A stretch of DNA of 64,000 nucleotides from Verrucomicrobiia bacterium (lineage in GTDB: Bacteria; Verrucomicrobiota; Verrucomicrobiia; Verrucomicrobiales; Akkermansiaceae): positions 79,954 to 143,953 of the forward strand of contig CANHQJ010000009.1 of assembly GCA_947462875.1 (NCBI GenBank), in the 5' to 3' direction. A program made the translations under genes and the position numbers. The notes under the pieces are model-generated. The model searched no databases. It was not told the origin of the DNA and worked only from the letters and a program-made list of their open reading frames with translations. Numbering within the stretch: position 1 is the first letter of the stretch; every line of letters begins with the position of its first letter. Positions 8,360 to 16,293 of the stretch are shown piece after piece.

Positions 8360-9018
8360 TGCAGACACACTCCCATTTTGCCATTGCCATCGATGGTCCT
8401 GCCGCCTCGGGAAAAAGCACCATCGCCAAATGTCTCGCCCGCGAACTGGGCCTGGTGATGGTGAACTCCGGCGCCATGTATCGCGCGGTGACCTGGAAAA
8501 TTCTGCAGATGGGCCTTGATCCGCACGATACCGCCGCGATCGTGGCGGCCTTGCCGACCCTGCCGCTGACTTGTGGAGTAAATGGGCGCTATTCCACGGT
8601 GGCGATGGATGGCAAGGTCCTGGATGAGGAGCTGCGGGAAACGTCTGTCAATCAGGCGGTATCGATCGTAGCCGCGATCCCCGCCGTGCGGGAGAAGCTG
8701 GTGCAATTGCAACGCGACTATCTGCAACACACCAGCGTGGTGATGGAGGGGCGTGACATCGGATCCATCGTTTTTCCCGACACACCGTATAAAATTTACG
8801 TGGATGCCTCCGAGGAAGTGCGCGCCGCGCGCCGATCGGCGGAGGGCGTCACCGATAGCGTGGCCGCGCGCGACAAGGCCGATAGCAATCGCAACAACTC
8901 GCCGCTGATGGTGGCGGACGGGGCGGTGGTGCTGGACAATTCCGATCACACGGTGGCTTCCGCAGTGGCGGCGGCGCTGGACATTTTGCGTGGCCAGGGC
9001 TTGGAAGTGCGCGACTAA
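8359..9018 (+). CDS. cmk: Cytidylate kinase
   Basis: It phosphorylates CMP and dCMP with ATP. The P-loop is in AIDGPAASGKSTIAKCLARE (residues about 11-30), followed by VNSGAMYRAVTW, which binds CMP, and EGRDIGSIVFPDTPYKIYVD (about 131-150), then the lid ASEEVRAARRSAEG and RDKADSNRNNSPL near the C-terminus. The length of 219 residues is normal. Translation is coupled to aroA by a one-base overlap. Confidence 0.97.
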   Translation: MQTHSHFAIAIDGPAASGKSTIAKCLARELGLVMVNSGAMYRAVTWKILQMGLDPHDTAAIVAALPTLPLTCGVNGRYSTVAMDGKVLDEELRETSVNQAVSIVAAIPAVREKLVQLQRDYLQHTSVVMEGRDIGSIVFPDTPYKIYVDASEEVRAARRSAEGVTDSVAARDKADSNRNNSPLMVADGAVVLDNSDHTVASAVAAALDILRGQGLEVRD

Positions 9019-9035
9019 CATTTTTTTCTACCGAT

Positions 9036-9635
9036 ATGATGCGATGGATTTACTGGTTGGGATGGATGAGCTTCGGCGCTGCCTACCGCACGCTGTTTGG
9101 CCTGCGCATCGAGGGGCGCGAGAATCTGATCACCGAGGGCCCTGTGCTTGTGGCCGCGAATCACCAGAGTTTCCTCGATCCGCCACTGGTCGGGAACCTC
9201 TACCATGAGGAAATGTATTTTCTCGCTCGCAAGACCTTGTTTGTCGGCCTGGGCAAGTGGCTTTACAAACAATGGAATGCCATTCCCGTCGATCAGGATC
9301 GCCCTGACATGGCGAGCCTCAAGACCATGGTGAAGCTGCTGCATCAGGGCGAAAAAGTGCTGGTGTTCCCCGAGGGCGAACGCAGTGAGTCGGGTGCGCT
9401 GGGCACGGCACAGCCGGGCATTGGCCTGATCGTCGCCAAGGCGGGCGTGAAGGTCCAGCCCGTGCGCATACGCGGTGCCATCGATGCCCTGCCGCGCGGC
9501 TCCTCCCGCATCAAGTTCGCCCGCATCACCATGACCGTGGGACCGGCGATCGACTTCTCCGGTGAGGACTACAAAGGCAAAGACGGCTACCAAAAAATCG
9601 CCGACCGCATCATGGCGGAAATCGCGGCGTTGTAG
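9036..9635 (+). CDS. plsC: 1-acyl-sn-glycerol-3-phosphate acyltransferase
   Basis: It makes phosphatidic acid by acylating lysophosphatidic acid at the inner membrane. The HX4D catalytic motif is in AANHQSFLDPPLVG (residues about 45-58) and the substrate-binding FPEGERSESG at about 110-119; the first 20 residues (MMRWIYWLGWMSFGAAYRTL) are a membrane-associating helix. The protein has 199 residues, typical of the short bacterial form. It starts 17 bases after cmk with no obvious Shine-Dalgarno site. It could act on another lysolipid; the acyl donor cannot be read from the sequence. Confidence 0.9.
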   Translation: MMRWIYWLGWMSFGAAYRTLFGLRIEGRENLITEGPVLVAANHQSFLDPPLVGNLYHEEMYFLARKTLFVGLGKWLYKQWNAIPVDQDRPDMASLKTMVKLLHQGEKVLVFPEGERSESGALGTAQPGIGLIVAKAGVKVQPVRIRGAIDALPRGSSRIKFARITMTVGPAIDFSGEDYKGKDGYQKIADRIMAEIAAL

Positions 9636-9780
9636 CCTCAGTTCAAGCGATGGCGCCCGCAATAATGGGGATCAGCGTTCATTGCGGGGTTGACCTTGGA
9701 TGAAGGTGGACCATAAAATGGGAGCGACTAGTGGGGGTGTTCACCCGTGTAATGTTCTGCTGTCGCAAGATGGTGCTTGG

Positions 9781-10696
9781 CTAATTTTCATCCATTTTCC
9801 ACTGATTATCTTCAAGCCGAAAGGAGACTCTGCCCGGCATCCTACCATGCTGATCCGAGACAGTAAAATTCACCTCTGTTGTGGCACCTCCGTCCGGCGT
9901 TCGATTGATCGGGCCCGAGCCATCTATGGATTCCACTCTGTAAGCGGCCCATACCCCCGCCCACCACTCCAATGAATGCATTTTTTCTTTTGATGACTTC
10001 CAGTTGATGTCTGGTGACCAATTTCCGTAGCCCGTCCAAATCTTCAGCCCGGCACGCAGCAAAAAATAAAGAGGCGGCTTTTTGTGGTCCCTCGGGATCT
10101 GCTTCATTCACCGTTGCGGCCGCGGGAGCTGATGTGATGTCTTTTTTGTGGTCGTTATCGTTAAGGGGCATGATAGACGCTGCTCCGCCCCCGGCTTCAA
10201 AGAAGGCCGGCGTTTTGCGCAACGCGATACCTACGGCTTTTGAATATTGGAAACCCTTTAATTTCCATGGATCTGCAAGGTGATTGACGCTTTGCCTCAC
10301 CCCGAAGGCGCTAAGATAGCCGTCCTTGTTGCGGTCAACCAGGAAGTAAATCTGATCGCCCCAAGGTGTAAAGAGTTTCCCTTCGTAAAATCCCAAGGAA
10401 TAGGCAGTTCCATTTTCCCTGACTCGCACAGTGACTGGACTTATGGCGGCAAGGTAGTCCACAAACCCTTCTACATTGGCCACCTCATCCTCACCTGCGA
10501 ATTTCACTCTATCCGGGTATTGCCCAGTATAGGCAAATAATAGGTAATTCAGCTTTCCGCAACCCAAGCCAGATGGGGACCACAACCAGCGGAGTTCCTG
10601 ATAAAGATCTTTTCGCGGCTCGACAGATTTTGGAGGCAAATTTTGAGCCGAGGAATACATCAGCGATCCTAGAAGGAGGAGTAGAGCATATTTCAT
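9781..10696 (-). pseudogene. Exported protein with NTF2-like tail, frameshifted at an A6 run
   Basis: Two overlapping frames together make one sensible protein. The first (ATG 10696) begins with a signal peptide, MKYALLLLLGSLMYSSAQ, runs through a globular region with VDRNKDGYLSAFG (about residues 120-132), then AASLFFAACRAEDLDGLRKL (about 208-227), the opening helix of an NTF2/DUF4878-like domain. At the run of six A on the minus strand (T6 at 9981-9986) this frame drifts into meaningless sequence. Removing one A joins it to the other frame, MHSLEWWAGVWAAYRVESID and the strand-like end RVSFRLEDNQWKMDEN. So a 1-base insertion breaks the gene, unless slippage at A6 restores it or this is a sequencing error. 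Joined length is about 304 residues; function unknown. Confidence 0.7.
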
Positions 10697-10978
10697 GTCG
10701 TCGAACTAATAGGCCAGCCACGGCGGGAATGGAAGCCAGAAATTGATCAGATTGCTTGCCCGCAATTGCATGATCCGGTTTGTTAGGACGGGGAGGCAAC
10801 GATGGGTGGTTCGAAATATTAGAGGATCCTTGTCATGTCTTCACATGCAAGTGCCTTAATCCTTAAAGGCATGGGACTGGGAGCGGGGAATTTGGTTGCT
10901 GATAGACACACGTTGACAGGAATCGCTGCGACCACTTGCCGCAGTATCGCCGCGGGAAGGCGTCTTGGCAGGATGGCG

Positions 10979-11596
10979 TCACACTCCCTTCACGCAGCGC
11001 AGCGATTGCAGGACCTTGCCTTGGCTTTCCCAGAGGAGTTGAAAGTCGGTTTTCGGATAGAAAAAGTCGCCCTCCGCCCACGGGAGAATCGTGAATTTCC
11101 CGAATTCCCGCACCTCGCGGCAGACCCATTCGTAGTATTCCTCATGGTCGGTCTTGAATAAAAATTCGCCGCCGGGCTTGAGAGCTTCCCACAGCGACTG
11201 CAAAAAATCCTGTTGCACGAGCCGCCGCGGGTGATGCTTGCCCTTCGGCCACGGATCGGGGCAAAGCAGGTGGAGGCGATCGATGGCATTTTTTTCCAAC
11301 AACCACTCGATGGTGTATTTGCTCTCCAGCCGCAGGACCTTGGCATTGGTGAGACCGGCGCGGGTGATATCGCGTGCGACCTTGCGCACACGACCGAGCA
11401 GGCGCTCGACCCCGAGAAAATTCCGCTCCGGAAACTGCCGTGCCATCGCCAGCAAAAAAGCGCCATCGCCACAGCCGAGATCCACCTCAAAGGGGGCGTC
11501 ACCGGGGAAGATCGCCTGCGGAGAAATGCGGGCAAAATAGTCTTCCGGAACAAAAAGTCCCGCCTCGATGTCCTTGAGTTTCACGCCTTTCGCCAT
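10979..11596 (-). CDS. trmB: tRNA (guanine(46)-N7)-methyltransferase
   Basis: It adds a methyl group to N7 of G46 in the variable loop of tRNAs, using S-adenosylmethionine. The SAM-binding motif I is VDLGCGDGAFLLAMARQFPE (residues about 38-57), motif FLGVERLLGR follows, and the family signature LLCPDPWPKGKHHPRRLVQQ is at about 109-128; GGEFLFKTDHEEYYEWV is near 142-158. The length of 205 residues is in the normal range. It stands alone on the minus strand between two unrelated hypothetical loci. Confidence 0.95.
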   Translation of the reverse strand: MAKGVKLKDIEAGLFVPEDYFARISPQAIFPGDAPFEVDLGCGDGAFLLAMARQFPERNFLGVERLLGRVRKVARDITRAGLTNAKVLRLESKYTIEWLLEKNAIDRLHLLCPDPWPKGKHHPRRLVQQDFLQSLWEALKPGGEFLFKTDHEEYYEWVCREVREFGKFTILPWAEGDFFYPKTDFQLLWESQGKVLQSLRCVKGV

Positions 11597-11632
11597 GTGT
11601 CAGAGAGCTTTTTTCCGAAAATGATCCGGGTG

Positions 11633-12211
11633 TCAATGGCCTTCGCTGGATTTCGAGGCCTGTACAGCTTTCTCGATTTGTTTCCAACCGCGAAGTCGAT
11701 ACTTACGGCAAAGTTTGCCAATAGCTTCCAAGTCGCTGTCCGGATTTCTTTTTAGCAATTCCATGATGTCGGTCATCGATTTCCATCCGCCAGCATACAT
11801 TTTGAGCACCACCAGATAGGGAATCGGTGCCACCCGCAGCGCTGTGTCTCTGCCATCGGATTTAGGGATCGATGCGAGGGCGTCTTCGATGACGGCGGGA
11901 AAACGTTCGCCAAAATTAATGATTTGCACTGTGCCGTGCGAGCAAGTGATATTGATGACTCCTCCAAGTGGATCATCCAAATCAGGCGCGTGGTACAATA
12001 CCGAGTAGCCGTTTTCCTCCAAAAGATCGGCCAGCCGCTTCATTCCAGAAATGCTGCTCACGATCGCGAGATCCACATCTTCCGTGAAACGAATATACCG
12101 ATGAGCAGCCATGGCAATGGCTCCGATGACCAATACTTCGATTCCTTCATTTTCGATGAGAACAGCAATCTTACAGGCTTCGTCGAAACAGGCTTGTAAG
12201 TCATCCCTCAT
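11633..12211 (-). CDS. Nucleotidyltransferase-fold protein (MNT/AbiEii-like)
   Basis: The 192-residue protein carries the minimal nucleotidyltransferase signature: VIGAIAMAAHRYIRFTEDVD (residues about 28-47), where G-A replaces the usual G-S or G-G and the D-x-D pair is DVD. A second beta segment, VQIINFGERFPAVIEDA (about 95-111), and a helical end with KMYAGGWKSMTDIMELLKRN follow. Relatives act as toxins or antitoxins that transfer nucleotides to tRNA or to a partner protein, or are of unknown role. Its first 11 bases overlap the small gene upstream, so the two are translationally coupled, as toxin-antitoxin genes often are. Function not provable here. Confidence 0.75.
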   Translation of the reverse strand: MRDDLQACFDEACKIAVLIENEGIEVLVIGAIAMAAHRYIRFTEDVDLAIVSSISGMKRLADLLEENGYSVLYHAPDLDDPLGGVINITCSHGTVQIINFGERFPAVIEDALASIPKSDGRDTALRVAPIPYLVVLKMYAGGWKSMTDIMELLKRNPDSDLEAIGKLCRKYRLRGWKQIEKAVQASKSSEGH

Positions 12212-12395
12212 GTTTTTGAATTTTTAATCGCGATTCTTTCTGCGTTACCTGATATTGTCCCAGAAGCAATGCTTGGCGCATGCGCTCTTCGATGGTCATT
12301 TGATCAATCCGCTCGATTTCCGCCTTCAGCGCTGCGTCAGCACAAGCGCTGCGGCGTTGGCGGGGAAAAGAGGGGATGCGCTGTGATTTGTGCAT
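12201..12395 (-). CDS. Small basic protein coupled to the nucleotidyltransferase
   Basis: The product has 64 residues from the ATG at 12395; the frame is open to 12512 but the extra residues are not needed and lie close to the accB promoter region. The N-terminus is basic and proline-rich (MHKSQRIPSFPRQRRSA), followed by a predicted helix, ALKAEIERIDQMTIEERMRQ, and a basic tail. It overlaps the nucleotidyltransferase start by 11 bases. I know no family. The arrangement suggests a cognate partner, possibly an antitoxin or a substrate-binding adaptor. Confidence 0.55.
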   Translation of the reverse strand: MHKSQRIPSFPRQRRSACADAALKAEIERIDQMTIEERMRQALLLGQYQVTQKESRLKIQKHEG

Positions 12396-12560
12396 GGTGA
12401 TTACGCCAATAGAGCACCAAAAATTTTCCCTCTCGTCAAGAATTGGTTCTGAATCGAGCGTCTTCGCTGCCACCCACATTGATGACTTGACCAAGGCCGG
12501 AAAATTTCGCAATTTCTCCGCAGCAAACCTGCTACTTTCTCACCATCAACCTATACCACC

Positions 12561-13022
12561 GTGGAACTCGATCAAATTCGCAAAATCGTCGAACTCATGC
12601 AGGAGCATGAACTTTCTTATTTTGACATGACTACTGCCGATGGCGTGCACCTGCGCTTGAAAAAAGGCGCGGATCTGGAGGCGCTGCGCGGTGCTTTGTC
12701 GGCGGCTTCGTTCGCGCCTGCCGCCGCTCCCGTGGCGGCCGCGCCTGCCGCTGGTTCCGCTCCTGCTCCGGCTGCTGCCGCTCCCGCTGGCTCCGAGATC
12801 ACCTCGCCGATGGTGGGCACTTTCTACCGCAAGGCCTCACCCGACGCGCCGGAATTCGTCAAGGTAGGCGATACCGTGAGCGTGGGCCAGACGCTCTGCA
12901 TCATCGAGGCGATGAAAGTGATGAATGAGATCAAGGCGGAGAAGTCCGGCACGATCACCGCCGTCGTCGCCGAGGATGCCACTCCTGTGCAATACGGCGA
13001 TGTTCTGTTCCGCATTGCCTAA
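12561..13022 (+). CDS. accB: Acetyl-CoA carboxylase biotin carboxyl carrier protein
   Basis: It carries biotin between the carboxylase and carboxyltransferase halves of acetyl-CoA carboxylase, the first step of fatty acid synthesis. The C-terminal biotinyl domain (residues about 77-153) has IIEAMKVMNEI with the biotinylated lysine; the usual E-A-M-K-M is E-A-M-K-V here. An N-terminal dimerisation-like part (1-55) and an Ala/Pro linker (56-76) complete the usual 153-residue layout. The start is GTG at 12561. It lies 18 bases before accC. Confidence 0.96.
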   Translation: MELDQIRKIVELMQEHELSYFDMTTADGVHLRLKKGADLEALRGALSAASFAPAAAPVAAAPAAGSAPAPAAAAPAGSEITSPMVGTFYRKASPDAPEFVKVGDTVSVGQTLCIIEAMKVMNEIKAEKSGTITAVVAEDATPVQYGDVLFRIA

Positions 13023-13040
13023 CACCATTTTCCCACCCTC

Positions 13041-14396
13041 ATGTTCAAACGTGTTCTAGTCGCTAATCGCGGTGAAATCGCCCTTCGCATCATCCGCGCC
13101 TGTCGCGAGCTCGGCGTCGAATCGGTGGCCGTCTATTCGGAGGCTGATGTGGATTCCATGCACGTGCAGCTGGCGGATCACGCGGTCTGCATCGGCAAAG
13201 GCCCGTCCAAAGACAGCTACCTGAAGCCGGACCGCATCATCGCCGCCTGTGAGATCACCAACGCGGAGGCGATCCATCCGGGTTACGGCTTCCTCTCGGA
13301 AAACGCCCGTTTTGCGGAAATCTGCACCTCGTCCGGCATCAAGTTCATCGGCCCCTCGGCGAAAGTCATTTCCATGATGGGCGACAAGGCCACCGCGCGT
13401 GCGAATGCCGTTGCCAACGGTGTGCCCATCACGCCGGGCTCCGAGATTATCATCGATGCCGATGAAGCCTTCGCGAAGGCCAAAGAGATCGGTTTCCCCG
13501 TGATGATCAAGGCCACGGCCGGTGGCGGTGGACGCGGCATGCGCCCTTGTTTCAAGGAGGAGGAGTTTCACTCCTTGTTCGTGGCCGCCTCGAATGAAGC
13601 GATGGCTTGTTTCGGCAATGGCGAATGCTACCTGGAAAAGCTGGTGCTCAATCCGCATCACATCGAGTTCCAGATCATCGCCGATACCCATGGCAACTTC
13701 GTGCATCTCGGCGAGCGCGATTGCTCCATGCAGCGCCGTAACCAGAAGATCATCGAGGAATGCCCGTCGCCATTGATCGATGCCGACATGCGCAAGCGCA
13801 TGGGCGATGCCTCGGTGAAGCTGATCAAAGCGATCGGCTACGAGAATGCGGGCACCATCGAGTATCTCGTCGATGAGAGCGGCAAAAATTTCTACTTCAT
13901 GGAGATGAACACCCGCATTCAGGTGGAGCATCCCGTGACGGAGGAAGTGATGGGCTGCGAGCTGATCAAGGAGCAGATCCGCATCGCCGCAGGCATGCCT
14001 CTTTCCGAGCACGTGCTGAATGCCACGCCGCGCGGGCATTCGATCGAGTGCCGCATCAATGCGGAGGATCCGTACAACAATTTCACACCCAGTCCCGGCA
14101 AGATCGACCTTTGGTATGCTCCGGGCGGCAAGGGCGTGCGGGTGGACACCCACGTGTATTCCGGCTACAGCGTGCCTCCGTACTATGATTCGATGATTGC
14201 CAAACTCATCGTCACGGCGGCCACTCGCGAGATCGCGATCGCCCGGATGAAGCGTGCTTTGTCCGAGTTCATGATCCGCGGCATCAAGACGACGATTCCT
14301 TTCCAACAGGAAATTCTCGATCACCCCGATTTCATCAGTGGCAACTATGACATCGGCTGGGTGGGCCGCTATCTTGAGGAGAAAAAGCTGAGCTGA
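13041..14396 (+). CDS. accC: Acetyl-CoA carboxylase, biotin carboxylase subunit
   Basis: It carboxylates biotin on AccB with bicarbonate and ATP. Standard features: MFKRVLVANRGEIALRIIRA at the start, AIHPGYGFLSENARFAEIC (residues about 76-94), the glycine-rich ATP lid KATAGGGGRGMR (about 158-169), and the metal and biotin site segment FMEMNTRIQVEHPVTE (about 286-301). The length of 451 residues is normal. It follows accB in one operon and converges on bioD, which makes the biotin precursor. Confidence 0.97.
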   Translation: MFKRVLVANRGEIALRIIRACRELGVESVAVYSEADVDSMHVQLADHAVCIGKGPSKDSYLKPDRIIAACEITNAEAIHPGYGFLSENARFAEICTSSGIKFIGPSAKVISMMGDKATARANAVANGVPITPGSEIIIDADEAFAKAKEIGFPVMIKATAGGGGRGMRPCFKEEEFHSLFVAASNEAMACFGNGECYLEKLVLNPHHIEFQIIADTHGNFVHLGERDCSMQRRNQKIIEECPSPLIDADMRKRMGDASVKLIKAIGYENAGTIEYLVDESGKNFYFMEMNTRIQVEHPVTEEVMGCELIKEQIRIAAGMPLSEHVLNATPRGHSIECRINAEDPYNNFTPSPGKIDLWYAPGGKGVRVDTHVYSGYSVPPYYDSMIAKLIVTAATREIAIARMKRALSEFMIRGIKTTIPFQQEILDHPDFISGNYDIGWVGRYLEEKKLS

Positions 14397-14429
14397 CAGA
14401 ACATGTGCGGGCCGGCTCGCTCCGTGATC

Positions 14430-15059
14430 TCAGCGATCCGTGAGCCAGTCGGTATCGATCCAGTCCTGCGAGTGAATCACCTCGGTGAGCAGCGGCGCTT
14501 TGGCGCATTGCGGAATGCAGTTTTTGTTAGAGATGGTGGCGGTATCGAGCTCGTCCACCAGATGATTCAGGATCAAGCCGCGCAGATCGACCTTGCGCGC
14601 GCGTATGGCTTGGCAGGAGAGCACGGTGTGGTTGATCGCACCGAGGCGGTTGGCCACCACCAAGGCGACGGGAAGTCCGAGGGCGATGGCGAGATCGGCC
14701 GTGGAAAAGTCCGCCGTAATCGGCACTTCCCAGCCACCGCAGCCTTCCACCAGGACCAACTCGTGCTGTGCGGCGAGAGCGTGGTAGCCGGCGATGAGAG
14801 CCTCCACATCGATGCTGACATTTTCCAATTGCGCCGCCACCCAGGGGGCGACGGGAGTTTTCAGCCAGACCGGATTCACTTGCTCCAGCGGCAAGCCGCC
14901 GGATGCCGCGGCGAGAATGTGGGCGTCATCGCGATCGCCGCAGACGATGGGCTTGTAGCCGACGGCGTCGAAGCCATCGGCGCGCAGGGATTCTAACAAG
15001 ATTTTGGTGACGTGGGTTTTCCCCACGCCCGTGTCGGTGCCGGCGATGAAACAATTCAT
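14430..15059 (-). CDS. bioD: ATP-dependent dethiobiotin synthetase
   Basis: It closes the ureido ring of dethiobiotin from DAPA, CO2 and ATP, the penultimate step of biotin synthesis. The P-loop FIAGTDTGVGKTHVTKILLE (residues about 4-23), VGYKPIVCGDRDDA (about 33-46) and VLVEGCGGWEVPI (about 103-115) identify it; the protein has 209 residues. No other bio gene is nearby, but it converges on accBC, whose product needs biotin. It lies 15 bases downstream of the small CdaR-like gene, so it probably shares the cdaA transcript. Confidence 0.94.
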   Translation of the reverse strand: MNCFIAGTDTGVGKTHVTKILLESLRADGFDAVGYKPIVCGDRDDAHILAAASGGLPLEQVNPVWLKTPVAPWVAAQLENVSIDVEALIAGYHALAAQHELVLVEGCGGWEVPITADFSTADLAIALGLPVALVVANRLGAINHTVLSCQAIRARKVDLRGLILNHLVDELDTATISNKNCIPQCAKAPLLTEVIHSQDWIDTDWLTDR

Positions 15060-15074
15060 GGGTGAGAGTGACGA

Positions 15075-15380
15075 TTAGGGATTCGGAGGAGTGGGCTCGG
15101 GTGCTTTTTTTTCCTCCTCTTCGGGAACGACCTGTGCTTTGGGGGCGTTCTCCGTCATGGTTTTGTCGATTTTTTGTTGCAAAATCGATACCTCCAGGAG
15201 TTTTTGCTGCATTTCCCGCTGCAAGAGCTGTTGCTGCAGTTGCTGGTCACGCGCCTGCTCACTGATGAAACGGAAGCCCACGCCGTCGTGGATATGCTGG
15301 TGAATCACATACCAGATGGCATAAGCGGCGACCAATGAGGCGATTTTAGCTGGCCAGTTCTTTGTCAGTGCGGTTTTCAT
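15075..15380 (-). CDS. Small membrane coiled-coil protein behind cdaA, CdaR-like N-terminus
   Basis: The product has 101 residues from the ATG at 15380 (MKTALTKNWPAKIASLVAAY). The first 30 residues resemble the N-terminal anchor of YbbR/CdaR proteins (basic start, then AKIASLVAAYAIWYVIH), but no YbbR repeat domain follows. Instead come a Gln/Leu-rich coiled coil (QQLQQQLLQREMQQKLLEVS, about 48-67) and a charged Pro/Glu tail. The gene overlaps the end of cdaA by 35 bases, the place where cdaR usually sits. I infer a reduced regulator or anchor for the cyclase; this is not shown. Confidence 0.68.
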   Translation of the reverse strand: MKTALTKNWPAKIASLVAAYAIWYVIHQHIHDGVGFRFISEQARDQQLQQQLLQREMQQKLLEVSILQQKIDKTMTENAPKAQVVPEEEEKKAPEPTPPNP

Positions 15381-16149
15381 CGGCGGCGGGATTGGAGAGG
15401 AAGAGCGCTTCGAGGCGATTGCGGAAATCTTCGGCATTGGTGGTGCGGATCAGCTCGCCATCGACACACAGCGAGATCGTGCCGGTTTCTTCGGATACGA
15501 TGACGACGACACAATCGGACTCCTCGGAGACTCCGATCGCCGCGCGATGGCGCAGGCCGATGGAGCGGTCACCGAGTTCTTTTTGGCTCACCGGAAACAC
15601 GCAGGCGGCCCCTGCGACGCGGTCCTGGGCGATGATCATGGCTCCATCGTGCAGCGGAGCTTTCGGGTGAAACACGGCCAGGGCGAGCTCCGGCGAGAAA
15701 ATGGCATCCATTTTCACGCCCGTGTCCAAAAACTGGCGCAAGCTGATGCCCCGTTCGATGGCAAAAAGCGCGCCGATGCGTTTTTTCGAGAGCGTGATCA
15801 CCGCATCGGCAAATGTTTCGAGGAAGGCGAGCTTGCGATTGGTGGAGAACAGGAACAGGCGGCTGCTGCCGAGTTTGGCGAGCGCGTTGCGAAGCTCCGG
15901 TTGGAAAATCACGATCAATGCCAGTGCGAGCGCCGCGGCGGCGCGGGTGATGATCCAGCCGATCACCTGGAAAGAGAACAATTGCGAGATCAGTGTCAGG
16001 AAAATCAGGATCGAGGCCAGGCCGACAAGGATGCGGGCGCCACGGGTCGACTTGAAGGCGCGGAAAATTTGATAGACACCCAGCGCGAGTATCAAAATCT
16101 CGACCGCATTGCGCCAGTGATCCGCTATCCATTTGCCAATTTCCGCCAT
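15346..16149 (-). CDS. cdaA: Diadenylate cyclase (c-di-AMP synthase), CdaA type
   Basis: It joins two ATP molecules into cyclic di-AMP, a second messenger for osmolyte and wall homeostasis. Three transmembrane helices fill residues about 13-82; the DAC domain follows, with the catalytic PLHDGAMIIAQDR (about 158-170) and GLRHRAAIGVSEESDC (about 196-211), that is the DGA and RHR motifs intact. The length of 267 residues is normal. It heads a minus-strand operon with the small CdaR-like gene and bioD, and diverges from htpG. The usual partner glmM is not here. Confidence 0.94.
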   Translation of the reverse strand: MAEIGKWIADHWRNAVEILILALGVYQIFRAFKSTRGARILVGLASILIFLTLISQLFSFQVIGWIITRAAAALALALIVIFQPELRNALAKLGSSRLFLFSTNRKLAFLETFADAVITLSKKRIGALFAIERGISLRQFLDTGVKMDAIFSPELALAVFHPKAPLHDGAMIIAQDRVAGAACVFPVSQKELGDRSIGLRHRAAIGVSEESDCVVVIVSEETGTISLCVDGELIRTTNAEDFRNRLEALFLSNPAADENRTDKELAS

Positions 16150-16293
16150 GTGCCTGCACTGTAAACGATCGCCGTGCCTGTGTCACCTTGATTCTCGCAA
16201 AATTCCATGCGCAGCCCCGAGATTTTGCAAATGCGGGCTTGCGCCATGGGCAAAGATGGGTAGTTTTTCCGCGCTTTACCGAATCTATTTATT

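Noticed and set aside
9656..9688. Hairpin CCCGCAAT / ATTGCGGG after plsC as a terminator
   Set aside because: The stem is perfect (8 bp) but the loop is 17 nt and no T run follows; too weak to annotate.
13056..14324. A 422-codon minus-strand frame across accC
   Set aside because: Antisense shadow of a certain gene with His/Asp-rich, low-complexity translation; no independent support.
16150..16293. CIRCE or other heat-shock operator before htpG
   Set aside because: I searched for the TTAGCACTC-type inverted repeat and found none.
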